Shown: one piece after another, positions 5,397 to 12,487 of the stretch | Position numbering within the stretch: position 1 is the first letter of the stretch | How the letters are laid out: each line of letters starts with the position of its first letter | DNA from: Chitinophagaceae bacterium | GTDB taxonomy: Bacteria; Bacteroidota; Bacteroidia; Chitinophagales; Chitinophagaceae | DNA: 12,488 nucleotides | NCBI GenBank assembly: GCA_016786965.1 | Contig: JAEUVL010000433.1 | Coordinates: 1 to 12,488 of the forward strand | Direction of reading: 5' to 3' | The notes under the pieces: generated by a model | Seen by the model: only the letters and a program-made list of their open reading frames with translations | The model's database searches: none | Told to the model about the DNA's origin: nothing | Translations under genes and position numbers: made by a program

Positions 5397-6581
5397 ATGG
5401 CCGCCCGTACAGATAACTTTGTTAGCCCTGATTATTTCGGAGTAGATGAATTACTTACTGAAGAACATAAGCTCATACGTGAGTCAGTTCGTTCGTATGT
5501 AAAAAAAGAAATCTCGCCTATTATCGAAGACTATGCACAGAAAGCAGAATTTCCTGAACATATTGTAAAACAACTGGGAGATCTTGGTTGTTTTGGTCCC
5601 ACTGTGCCTGTTGAGTATGGCGGAGGTGGCCTTGATTATATTTCTTATGGCCTGATGATGCAGGAACTGGAAAGAGGGGATAGTGGTGTTCGTTCCACCG
5701 CCTCCGTACAGGGTTCTCTGGTCATGTTTCCTATTTATCAATATGGCAGTGAAGAGCAACGAAAAAAATATCTGCCTAAACTGGCAAGCGGCGAATGGCT
5801 GGGCTGTTTTGGATTAACAGAACCCAATCATGGCAGCGACCCCAGTAGTATGCTTACCAACTTCAAAGATGCAGGTGACCATGTGATACTGAACGGCGCT
5901 AAAATGTGGATCAGCAATGCGCCTTACTCACAAGTGGCAGTGGTTTGGGCTAAGAGCGAATCAGGAGAAATACATGGCCTGATCGTAGAAAGAGGTATGG
6001 AAGGTTTCAGCACACCCACTACCCATGGTAAATGGAGCCTCAGAGCTTCCGCCACCGGAGAGCTGGTATTTGATAATGTAAAAGTGCCCAAAGAAAATAT
6101 TTTTCCAAATGTAAAAGGATTGAAAGGCCCGCTGGGTTGTTTGACAAAAGCCCGGTACGGTATTGCCTGGGGCGTTATCGGTGCAGCGATGGATTGTTAT
6201 GATACAGCTCTGCGTTATTCCAAAGAAAGAGAGCAATTTGGCAAACCAATTGGTGCATTTCAATTGCAGCAAAAGAAACTTGCAGAGATGGTGACTGAAA
6301 TAACCAAAGCTCAATTATTGAACTGGCGGCTGGGAGTATTGATGAGTGAGGGACGGGCCACACCACAACAGGTAAGCATGGCTAAGAGAAATTCCTGCGA
6401 AATCGCCACAAATATCTGCCGGGATGCAAGACAAATGCTTGGTGGTATGGGCATCACCGGGGAGTACCCTGTGATGCGGCACATGATGAACCTAGAGAGT
6501 GTGATCACCTATGAAGGTACTCATGATATTCATTTACTGATCACCGGCATGGATGTGACAGGATTTAATGCATTTAAGTAG
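5397..6581 (+). CDS. gcdH: Glutaryl-CoA dehydrogenase-type acyl-CoA dehydrogenase
   Basis: This 394-residue FAD enzyme oxidises and decarboxylates glutaryl-CoA to crotonyl-CoA, passing electrons to ETF, in lysine and tryptophan breakdown. The acyl-CoA dehydrogenase motifs are in order: CFGLTEPNHGSDPSSM (137-152), KMWISNAP (169-176), and the C-terminal helical domain with RDARQMLGGMGITGEYPVMR (342-361). The glutaryl-CoA subtype is supported by ELERGDSGVRS (90-100), which keeps the Glu (E92), Arg (R99) and Ser (S100) that bind the glutaryl carboxylate in human GCDH. KARYGIAWGV (251-260) and TYEGTHDIH (371-379), with catalytic base E373, also fit. The ATG at 5397 has no Shine-Dalgarno sequence but is preceded by a -7 box. 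The gene stands alone, with no ETF or crotonase gene beside it. It is separated from kynU/kmo by the sigma operon, so the link to tryptophan catabolism is metabolic inference only. Confidence 0.92.
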   Translation: MAARTDNFVSPDYFGVDELLTEEHKLIRESVRSYVKKEISPIIEDYAQKAEFPEHIVKQLGDLGCFGPTVPVEYGGGGLDYISYGLMMQELERGDSGVRSTASVQGSLVMFPIYQYGSEEQRKKYLPKLASGEWLGCFGLTEPNHGSDPSSMLTNFKDAGDHVILNGAKMWISNAPYSQVAVVWAKSESGEIHGLIVERGMEGFSTPTTHGKWSLRASATGELVFDNVKVPKENIFPNVKGLKGPLGCLTKARYGIAWGVIGAAMDCYDTALRYSKEREQFGKPIGAFQLQQKKLAEMVTEITKAQLLNWRLGVLMSEGRATPQQVSMAKRNSCEIATNICRDARQMLGGMGITGEYPVMRHMMNLESVITYEGTHDIHLLITGMDVTGFNAFK

Positions 6582-6724
6582 TATAGTCCTGTCCTTAAAG
6601 GGAACTTAGGTCAGCCAGTAATTACTCATGTCAGCAGTTCTTTAAAGAAATAAGTATGATTATGTTACCAGCTTCAGTGCCCTGATCAGCTGTTGTTGCG
6701 TCGCACACTTGTACTACAGTAATT

Positions 6725-6766
6725 CTATTCGGCATTTACGAATAGCTTGAAAATATTTGGCTATTC
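6725..6766 (+). promoter_or_regulatory. Two mutually exclusive hairpins upstream of aroK
   Basis: CTATTCG (6725-6731) pairs perfectly with CGAATAG (6739-6745) across a 7-nt loop. The same middle segment, extended to GAATAGCT (6740-6747), pairs with GGCTATTC (6759-6766) across an 11-nt loop (8 bp including one G-U). The middle strand cannot be in both stems at once, which is the geometry of an RNA switch or attenuator. No T-run follows the second hairpin, so it is no classical terminator. It could also be chance in AT-rich DNA. Confidence 0.3.
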
Positions 6767-6788
6767 CATTAAAGAAAATTTCCAAAAC

Positions 6789-6802
6789 TCCCCTTTAGGG
6801 GA
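6789..6802. repeat. Short GC-rich inverted repeat TCCCCTTTAGGGGA
   Basis: TCCCC and GGGGA flank TTTA in an otherwise AT-rich stretch 36 bp before the aroK ATG. The 5-bp stem with a 4-nt loop is compact and would be stable in RNA. It may be a fragment of a dispersed intergenic repeat, but no second copy is in this window. Confidence 0.4.
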
Positions 6803-6838
6803 ATAAAGAAACCTAAACTTTAAAACTAGTACCGGGGT

Positions 6839-7345
6839 ATGAAAATCTTCCTGATCGGTTTCATGGGCTCCGGCAAAACACACTGGGGCCGTTTACTGAG
6901 CGACAAGCTAGGTATGCGTTTTTTTGACCTGGATGAACAGGTAACGGAGCATGCCGGAATGTCCATTCCCGAGATATTTGAAGCAGATGGTGAAGAACAG
7001 TTTCGCCTGCTGGAAAAAGAAGTACTGCATATACTTACGGAAAGCCACGATAGTTTTGTTATGGCCTGCGGCGGAGGTTCTCCCTGCTATTTCAATAATA
7101 TAGAATACATGAACCAGTCGGGTACTACTGTTTGGATCAATGCGCCACTGGAAACCTTGTTTGAAAGACTGGTAAAAGAAAAGGACAAAAGACCGCTGAT
7201 AAAAGAATTATCAGACGAACAACTGAAAGGATTTATTAGTAAGAAATTTTCTGATCGCCGAATTTATTACGAGCAAGCTCGGCTCACGGTGGATGAAACT
7301 CCGGTAGAACTACAACGCTTAATTGACAAAATATTTCATGCATAA
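6839..7345 (+). CDS. aroK: Shikimate kinase
   Basis: This 168-residue cytoplasmic P-loop kinase phosphorylates shikimate at the 3-hydroxyl with ATP, in the pathway to chorismate and aromatic amino acids. The Walker A motif GFMGSGKT is at residues 7-14. FFDLDEQV (28-35) gives the DxD-type Asp pair (D30, D32) for Mg and shikimate. EEQFRLLEKE (52-61) carries the substrate Arg (R56), CGGGSP (77-82) the glycine-rich shikimate-binding turn, and DKRPLI (116-121) the lid Arg (R118). FSDRRIYYEQA (137-147) is the usual C-terminal segment. Length and motif spacing are normal for the single-domain family. The 3' end overlaps the start of the DUF423 gene by 8 bp, so the two are likely co-transcribed. Confidence 0.96.
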   Translation: MKIFLIGFMGSGKTHWGRLLSDKLGMRFFDLDEQVTEHAGMSIPEIFEADGEEQFRLLEKEVLHILTESHDSFVMACGGGSPCYFNNIEYMNQSGTTVWINAPLETLFERLVKEKDKRPLIKELSDEQLKGFISKKFSDRRIYYEQARLTVDETPVELQRLIDKIFHA

Positions 7346-7730
7346 AAAATCTCTTATTGCCGCTGCCATATTTGGCGGATTGGCTGTAGCATTAGGTGCG
7401 TTCGGTGCTCATGGGCTGGAAAAGATCACCAGTGATGAGAAAATACTACATGGGTATCAAACAGGCGTACAATACCAGATGTACCATGCGCTGGCCCTAA
7501 TTGCTGTTGGGATATTGTACGGCCAAATGCAAGGCCGCTTTTTAAAATGGGCTGCTGATTGTTTCATTGCCGGTATCTTTCTTTTTTCCGGTTCTTTATA
7601 CCTGCTTACCTTCTTTAAGATACAGGGCACCAAGGCCGTTAAGTTTGCTGGCCCCATTACTCCGCTAGGCGGTATTTTCTTTATAGCGGGTTGGTTATTG
7701 CTATTGCTGGCAGTATTGAAAAAAAAGTGA
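7338..7730 (+). CDS. DUF423 family small membrane protein
   Basis: The protein has 130 residues from the ATG at 7338. Four hydrophobic helices lie at about 5-23, 46-62, 71-92 and 108-126. The conserved DUF423 signature GAFGAHGL is at 20-27, followed by YQTGVQYQMYHALALI (40-55) and SGSLYLL (84-90), then GPITPLGGIFFIAGW (105-119). These match the YgdD/DUF423 family of inner-membrane proteins, whose biochemical role is not established. A TTG at 7323 would add five residues, but the ATG at 7338 gives the typical N terminus (MHKKSLIAAAIFGG). The start overlaps the aroK stop by 8 bp, which suggests translational coupling. The TGA stop at 7728-7730 touches the stop codon of the convergent kinase gene with no base between. 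Confidence 0.9.
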   Translation: MHKKSLIAAAIFGGLAVALGAFGAHGLEKITSDEKILHGYQTGVQYQMYHALALIAVGILYGQMQGRFLKWAADCFIAGIFLFSGSLYLLTFFKIQGTKAVKFAGPITPLGGIFFIAGWLLLLLAVLKKK

Positions 7731-9644
7731 TCAGAGCGGCAACTCCAGTGTGGTAATGGTTCCGTTCTTATTTTCAATAGTGAAACTGCCACCAATACTT
7801 TCCATTCTGCGGGTGATGTTTTTAAGCCCGTTGCCAAACTGCCGGAGTTTCTGTAGATCAATACCCGGACCATTATCATGAATGATTATTTTCAGTTTGT
7901 CGTTGGTTTCAATAGTTATCGTTAGTACTGAGGCTTTCGAATGTTTCAGGGCATTATTCAGACTTTCTTTTACACATAAGAAAATATTCCGGCGCTTGTC
8001 ACCACCCAGTTCTTTAGAGGGGATATGTTCAGGGGTTATCACCTTACAATCAATAGGAGTGTTTTCAAAATATTCATAGGCATAAGAGCGGATATAAGAG
8101 GCCAGGTTGTCTACGGTGTCATTACCACTGTTCATACTCCAGATGATGGCATTCATTTTATTCAATACTTCATTAGCGGAGGAGGATATCCTGTCTATTT
8201 CCACTGGTGTATTTTCCTTCATCTTGTTTCGGGCAATCTCACTCATGAGACGGATGGCTGTCATGCCTGCACCCAGTTCATCATGCATATCGGCAGAAAT
8301 GCGTTCTCTTTCCTGCTGTTGTGCTTTCAATACAGCCAGTTCTTTTTCAATTTCCTGCAATTGGTTTTGTGCTTTCAGCGCCTCTCTTTCTTTTGTTTGG
8401 GCAATAAGTCTGCGGCGGTTCTTATAGTTTAATCCCATAAGAAACAGCACCAGTTCCAGGAACAATCCCATTTCATAGTAGAACAGGGCCGAGCTGAGTA
8501 TGCCGGGCAGGTTTTTGAAAAAAGATTGCTGCATTACTGCTATCTGCGAGATCAATGAAAAAAAGAACAGCAGCAGGTTGCCCCAGAAGAGATACCGGAG
8601 TAATTTATCTTTCCAGTGCCGCATGCTATACATAAGAAATATCACCACCATCAGCAGCAATAATACCTTGGTGGCATTTTCCACCATGTTTTGAAGGCTG
8701 AAATTATCTGTGAAATAATGAAGAAAAGTGAACGTCAGCATGGCCAGGGCAAGCAGCAGTATACCAACATTATAAAGTTTATACAGGAAAGGATGCTTCT
8801 GTTTTGTTTCAAGGAATTTCTGCATAAATATCATGTAGAACATGATACCCAGGCACTGCATGATGAAATCGAGATAGCTTTCAATAAAAAAACTGACATA
8901 ACTGGCGTGATAATCCAGCAAGGCTTTAGTAAACAACATTCCCCCCATCAAAAAAGCATAACCGGAGTAATAAAAGAACTCCCTGTTGGCCCCCTGTAAA
9001 AAATTGGCTAACGAAAATAAGATCATCATCAGCAATAAGCCGCAGAAAACATAGGTCACTAACTGTATCTTATTATGGTCACTTCGAAGAGATGAGATAA
9101 AAATGCCTGTTTGTGAAGCATTGATCAGGCGGGGGCGGATCGAATTGATATACGTTTTTATTGGGGTTAGCTCCGCTATGATTGTGGCTGAATCATTTGC
9201 CCCCAGCGAAAAGAGCCTGAAACCTATGCTATCGGGATTGTCCGGTAACATTTGGGGTATTTTTTTCAGCCCATTTCCCTCGAGGAAATAAAGTTGGATA
9301 TGATTGTAATAAAATCCCGGAAAAAAACTGATCATATGTGCAGTATCGGCGGAATTATTCACATCGAATCTCAGAACCACTTTACTGGTTACCATTTTGG
9401 TAGGTATCACGCCCGGGTAAGTGGTGCCATCTTTAAACTTAAGTTGACTGAAAATTGATTCAATATTGTCAGTTCTCCTGATAATACAGGATTTAACAAA
9501 TTTGCTCATCGGTTTTACAAAGATCACCTTACTTATATCGGTGTAGTTGGCTGACAGGCTGTCCTGCGCTTTTAGACCACCCACTGGCACCGAAACAAAG
9601 GCAGCAAATACAATAAAAAAATGCAGGAGGTTCAGCCTTTTCAT
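7731..9644 (-). CDS. 7TMR-DISM sensor histidine kinase (HisKA_3/NarL-type)
   Basis: This 637-residue membrane sensor kinase starts with a signal peptide (1-26, ending GGLKA). An extracytoplasmic beta-rich domain (about 30-190) resembles the 7TMR-DISM extracellular sensor. Seven hydrophobic helices follow between about 195 and 405. A charged coiled-coil linker (about 408-448) leads to the kinase. The dimerisation/phosphoacceptor motif ERERISADMHDELGAGMTAI (445-464) places the phosphorylated His at H454, typical of HisKA_3 kinases. The ATPase domain has the N box KESLNNALKHS (559-569), the G1 motif HDNGPGID (589-596) and the G2 region GNGLKNITRRMESIGG (604-619). Such kinases normally phosphorylate LuxR/NarL-type regulators, but none is encoded in this window, so it is an orphan here. 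The signal sensed is unknown. The gene is divergent from ftsK and convergent with the DUF423 gene. Confidence 0.93.
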   Translation of the reverse strand: MKRLNLLHFFIVFAAFVSVPVGGLKAQDSLSANYTDISKVIFVKPMSKFVKSCIIRRTDNIESIFSQLKFKDGTTYPGVIPTKMVTSKVVLRFDVNNSADTAHMISFFPGFYYNHIQLYFLEGNGLKKIPQMLPDNPDSIGFRLFSLGANDSATIIAELTPIKTYINSIRPRLINASQTGIFISSLRSDHNKIQLVTYVFCGLLLMMILFSLANFLQGANREFFYYSGYAFLMGGMLFTKALLDYHASYVSFFIESYLDFIMQCLGIMFYMIFMQKFLETKQKHPFLYKLYNVGILLLALAMLTFTFLHYFTDNFSLQNMVENATKVLLLLMVVIFLMYSMRHWKDKLLRYLFWGNLLLFFFSLISQIAVMQQSFFKNLPGILSSALFYYEMGLFLELVLFLMGLNYKNRRRLIAQTKEREALKAQNQLQEIEKELAVLKAQQQERERISADMHDELGAGMTAIRLMSEIARNKMKENTPVEIDRISSSANEVLNKMNAIIWSMNSGNDTVDNLASYIRSYAYEYFENTPIDCKVITPEHIPSKELGGDKRRNIFLCVKESLNNALKHSKASVLTITIETNDKLKIIIHDNGPGIDLQKLRQFGNGLKNITRRMESIGGSFTIENKNGTITTLELPL

Positions 9645-9665
9645 GCAGGAGCTTTACTTGTCATT

Positions 9666-9673
9666 CAAATGTA
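9666..9673 (-). promoter_or_regulatory. Probable -7 box of the sensor kinase promoter
   Basis: On the - strand this reads TACATTTG, a perfect TAnnTTTG match, 21 bases before the ATG at 9644. It predicts a leader of about 15-17 nt. It lies in the 117-bp divergent region shared with the ftsK promoter, and the two boxes are 75 bp apart. Confidence 0.5.
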
Positions 9674-9748
9674 GTACTTCAAATTCGCTTGCCCCAGCTT
9701 TCAACCTACCACTTTGCGGTAAATTTTACCCGGAAAGGGCCGAAATAG

Positions 9749-9756
9749 TATCTTTG
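9749..9756 (+). promoter_or_regulatory. Probable -7 box of the ftsK promoter
   Basis: TATCTTTG is a perfect match to the Bacteroidota -7 consensus. It is followed by CTGCC and then the ftsK ATG at 9762. With initiation a few bases after the box, the mRNA would start at or within a base or two of the start codon. There is no room for a ribosome binding site after the box. Confidence 0.6.
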
Positions 9757-9761
9757 CTGCC

Positions 9762-12371
9762 ATGGCTAATAAGCTGAAAAAGAACACTAAGAAAAGTCCT
9801 GAGAAGAAACCTGCCAAGTCCGATGTCACGCCTTTCCGGGCGGAAAAGGAAGAAAAGATCGACCTGAAAGCTATTGCCCGCGATGAACGGACCTGGAAGA
9901 TCGTGGGGGCAGTTTCATTACTCATTTCCATATTTCTCTTTATATCATTTGCCTCTTACCTGTTTACCTGGAAAGAAGACCAGGCTATTGCCCAACAAGG
10001 TTTTGGTGCCTTGCTGGATAATGACAAGCCGGTTGCCAATTTGCTCGGCCGCTTTGGGGCAGTGCTGTCCCATTTTTTTATTTTCAAGGCTTTTGGTATT
10101 GCCGCTTTCCTTGTATGCACTTTCTTCTTCGTAGTGGGAGTAAACTTATTGTTCCGCCGCAGGGTTTTCTCCATCTGGAGAAACTTGAAATATGTTACGG
10201 TAGGATTGCTCGTGCTGTCAGTATCGCTTTCTTTCTTATTTGCCAAAAGCGCTTTTCCATTTGGTGGTGGAGTGGGAGATATGATAAACCGCCAGCTTAC
10301 CGGGGCATTGGGAACGATTGGCACAGCAGCAGTTTTGCTATTACTCGCCTTGGGATATTTTATCTGGCAGTTCAACCCCGCATTTAATTTCCCGGCCAAG
10401 AAAGTGGCGGATATAGCTGAAGAAGAAGCGCCGACCGAAGAACCGGTCCTTTCACCAGTGGTACCTCAGACTGCTACGACTCTCAATGATCTCTATGCCG
10501 ACAAACAAGTTACAGGGCAAACGGGCAACTCGTTAAAAACGGCAGATGGCATTGTTATCAATTTTCCTGACCACGAGGAAATGCCTTTGCATGATTTTAA
10601 AATTATTGAGAAAGAAGAAACAGCGGAAGAGGTGGTGGAGAAAATTGAACAGCAGCAAACCACTCCGGAAAAAGAGATTGTGAACGAGATATTGCATACA
10701 CATGAGTTTGATGTTGAAGAGGAGCCGATCAAAATAGTTGAGGAAGAATACATTCCACCCGTTAAGCCGGTAGCAAAGAGAACTGAAGAGCCATTGGAGC
10801 TGGAGATCAAAGCTGTGCCTGAAAAGGAAGTGGAGGAGGAAGAATTGTCGGCTGTGGAAAATCTGCCACCTTATGAACCCACCCTTGACCTGCGGGATTA
10901 TAAATACCCTACTCTGAACCTGCTGGAAACACATGGCAGTGAAAAGATAATCCAGGATACAAATGAACTGGAGAATAATAAGAACCAGATCATTGCCACG
11001 CTTCGAAACTATTCTATTGAAATTCAAAAGATCAGTGCAACAGTAGGTCCTACAGTTACTTTATATGAAATTGTACCAGCACCCGGCGTTCGTATATCGA
11101 AGATCAAAAACCTGGAAGATGATATAGCGCTGAGTCTTGCAGCATTGGGCATCCGTATCATTGCACCCATACCCGGAAAAGGAACAATTGGTATTGAGGT
11201 GCCAAATGTGCGTAAGACCGTGGTAAGCATGAAAACTTTATTAGCTTCTGATAAATTTCAGAACAATAATTTCAGCCTGCCCATTGCTATTGGAAAAAAA
11301 ATTGACAACGAGAATTTTATCGTAGATCTTGCCAGTATGCCCCACCTGCTGATGGCGGGTGCTACCGGGCAGGGTAAATCTGTTGGATTGAATGCCATTC
11401 TTGTGTCCTTATTGTACAAAAAGCATCCATCGCAGATGAAGTTTGTATTGATCGATCCAAAGAAAGTGGAGTTGAGTATTTACCGGCAGATAGAAAAGCA
11501 TTTCCTGGCCAAACTGCCCGGAGAGGAGGATGCTATCATTACCGATACCAAGAAAGTAGTGCACACACTCAACGCCCTGTGTATTGAAATGGATAACCGG
11601 TACGACTTGCTGAAAGAGGCCGGCGCCAGGAACATCAAAGAATACAACGACAAGTTCATAAAACGAAAACTGAATCCGCAGAAAGGTCACCAGTACCTGC
11701 CATTTATTGTGCTGGTGATAGATGAGTTTGCTGACCTGATTATGACGGCGGGCAAAGAAGTGGAAATGCCCATTGCCCGGTTAGCACAATTAGCCAGGGC
11801 GATCGGTATCCATTTGATCATCGCCACACAGCGTCCGTCTGTTAATATTATCACAGGTACGATCAAAGCGAACTTTCCTGCCAGGATCGGCTTTAAAGTC
11901 TCTTCTAAGATCGACTCAAGGACCATTTTGGATACCGGAGGTGCTGAGCAACTGATAGGGAAAGGGGATATGCTTATTTCACATAATGGCGAAGTGACCC
12001 GTCTTCAATGTGCCTTTGTAGATACTCCCGAAGTAGAACAAATAGTTGAATTCATTGGCGACCAGCGGGGCTACCCCCAGGCATTCCTGTTGCCCGAATA
12101 TGTGGATGAAAAAGAGCTGGAAGGAAAGGATTTTGACTTGTCTGACCGTGATTCTCTATTTGAAGATGCAGCCAGGCTGATCGTTCAAAACCAGATCGGC
12201 TCTACCTCTTTACTACAACGACGCATGAAACTGGGGTACAACAGGGCCGGACGCTTAATGGACCAGTTGGAATCTGCCGGTATCGTGGGCCCTAACCAAG
12301 GCAGTAAGGCCAGGGATGTATTAATAAAGACTGAAATGGAATTGCAGCAACATCTTGATGCTTTGGGCTAA
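9762..12371 (+). CDS. ftsK: DNA translocase FtsK
   Basis: This 869-residue septal DNA pump clears and aligns chromosome termini at division. A basic N terminus (1-45) precedes four hydrophobic segments (about 47-69, 98-131, 143-162, 183-203). A long acidic Glu/Pro/Val-rich linker follows (about 215-370). The alpha domain runs from about 385 to 490. The RecA-like motor holds Walker A GATGQGKS (533-540), the segment LIDPKKVELS (563-572) and Walker B VLVIDEFADLI (650-660, D654/E655). IATQRPSVNIITGTIKANFP (687-706) and DSRTILDTGGAEQLIGKGDM (718-737) are conserved in FtsK/SpoIIIE. The C-terminal winged-helix gamma domain (about 796-857) contains GSTSLLQRRMKLGYNRAGRL (813-832), the part that reads polar DNA motifs and contacts XerD. 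The protein is full length, without gaps. The linker is shorter than in E. coli FtsK. The ATG is set by the promoter box five bases upstream. Confidence 0.97.
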   Translation: MANKLKKNTKKSPEKKPAKSDVTPFRAEKEEKIDLKAIARDERTWKIVGAVSLLISIFLFISFASYLFTWKEDQAIAQQGFGALLDNDKPVANLLGRFGAVLSHFFIFKAFGIAAFLVCTFFFVVGVNLLFRRRVFSIWRNLKYVTVGLLVLSVSLSFLFAKSAFPFGGGVGDMINRQLTGALGTIGTAAVLLLLALGYFIWQFNPAFNFPAKKVADIAEEEAPTEEPVLSPVVPQTATTLNDLYADKQVTGQTGNSLKTADGIVINFPDHEEMPLHDFKIIEKEETAEEVVEKIEQQQTTPEKEIVNEILHTHEFDVEEEPIKIVEEEYIPPVKPVAKRTEEPLELEIKAVPEKEVEEEELSAVENLPPYEPTLDLRDYKYPTLNLLETHGSEKIIQDTNELENNKNQIIATLRNYSIEIQKISATVGPTVTLYEIVPAPGVRISKIKNLEDDIALSLAALGIRIIAPIPGKGTIGIEVPNVRKTVVSMKTLLASDKFQNNNFSLPIAIGKKIDNENFIVDLASMPHLLMAGATGQGKSVGLNAILVSLLYKKHPSQMKFVLIDPKKVELSIYRQIEKHFLAKLPGEEDAIITDTKKVVHTLNALCIEMDNRYDLLKEAGARNIKEYNDKFIKRKLNPQKGHQYLPFIVLVIDEFADLIMTAGKEVEMPIARLAQLARAIGIHLIIATQRPSVNIITGTIKANFPARIGFKVSSKIDSRTILDTGGAEQLIGKGDMLISHNGEVTRLQCAFVDTPEVEQIVEFIGDQRGYPQAFLLPEYVDEKELEGKDFDLSDRDSLFEDAARLIVQNQIGSTSLLQRRMKLGYNRAGRLMDQLESAGIVGPNQGSKARDVLIKTEMELQQHLDALG

Positions 12372-12479
12372 GGCGTTAGCAGGTTGTTAAGAAAAGATAA
12401 GATTGTGCAACCCGGTACAGTCATTGCCTGTCAAAGTTGTGCTACATAGCTCCGGCGAAGTAGTATGGTGCTATTTAAT

Positions 12480-12487
12480 TACCTTTG
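12480..12487 (+). promoter_or_regulatory. Probable -7 box for the next gene beyond the window
   Basis: TACCTTTG is a perfect TAnnTTTG match, followed by C at the last base of the window. The 108 bp between the ftsK stop and this box show no gene and no clear terminator. By analogy with pyrF and ftsK, a start codon is expected a few bases beyond the window. In many Bacteroidota ftsK is followed by lolA, but that gene cannot be seen here. Confidence 0.45.

Larger units (their letters stand above)
6582..6838. other. 257-bp non-coding spacer with inverted repeats
   Basis: No convincing gene, tRNA or Rho-independent terminator is visible between gcdH and aroK. The stretch holds two overlapping hairpins (6725-6766), a short GC-rich hairpin (6789-6802) and an AT-rich, A-tract-containing run up to the aroK ATG. 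A clear TAnnTTTG promoter box for aroK was not found. AATATTTG (6751-6758 region) is only an approximate match. Confidence 0.6.

Noticed and set aside
8025..8432. Open frames on the + strand inside the sensor kinase gene (also 8107-8427 and 8691-8999)
   Set aside because: They lie antisense to a well-supported kinase with clear motifs. Their translations are low-complexity or Cys/Phe/Ser-rich and show no domain.
10533..11027. 164-codon frame on the - strand inside ftsK (also 9956-10399)
   Set aside because: It is the complement of the Glu-rich ftsK linker, which produces Phe/Leu/Ser-rich antisense translations. There is no promoter box or recognisable protein features.
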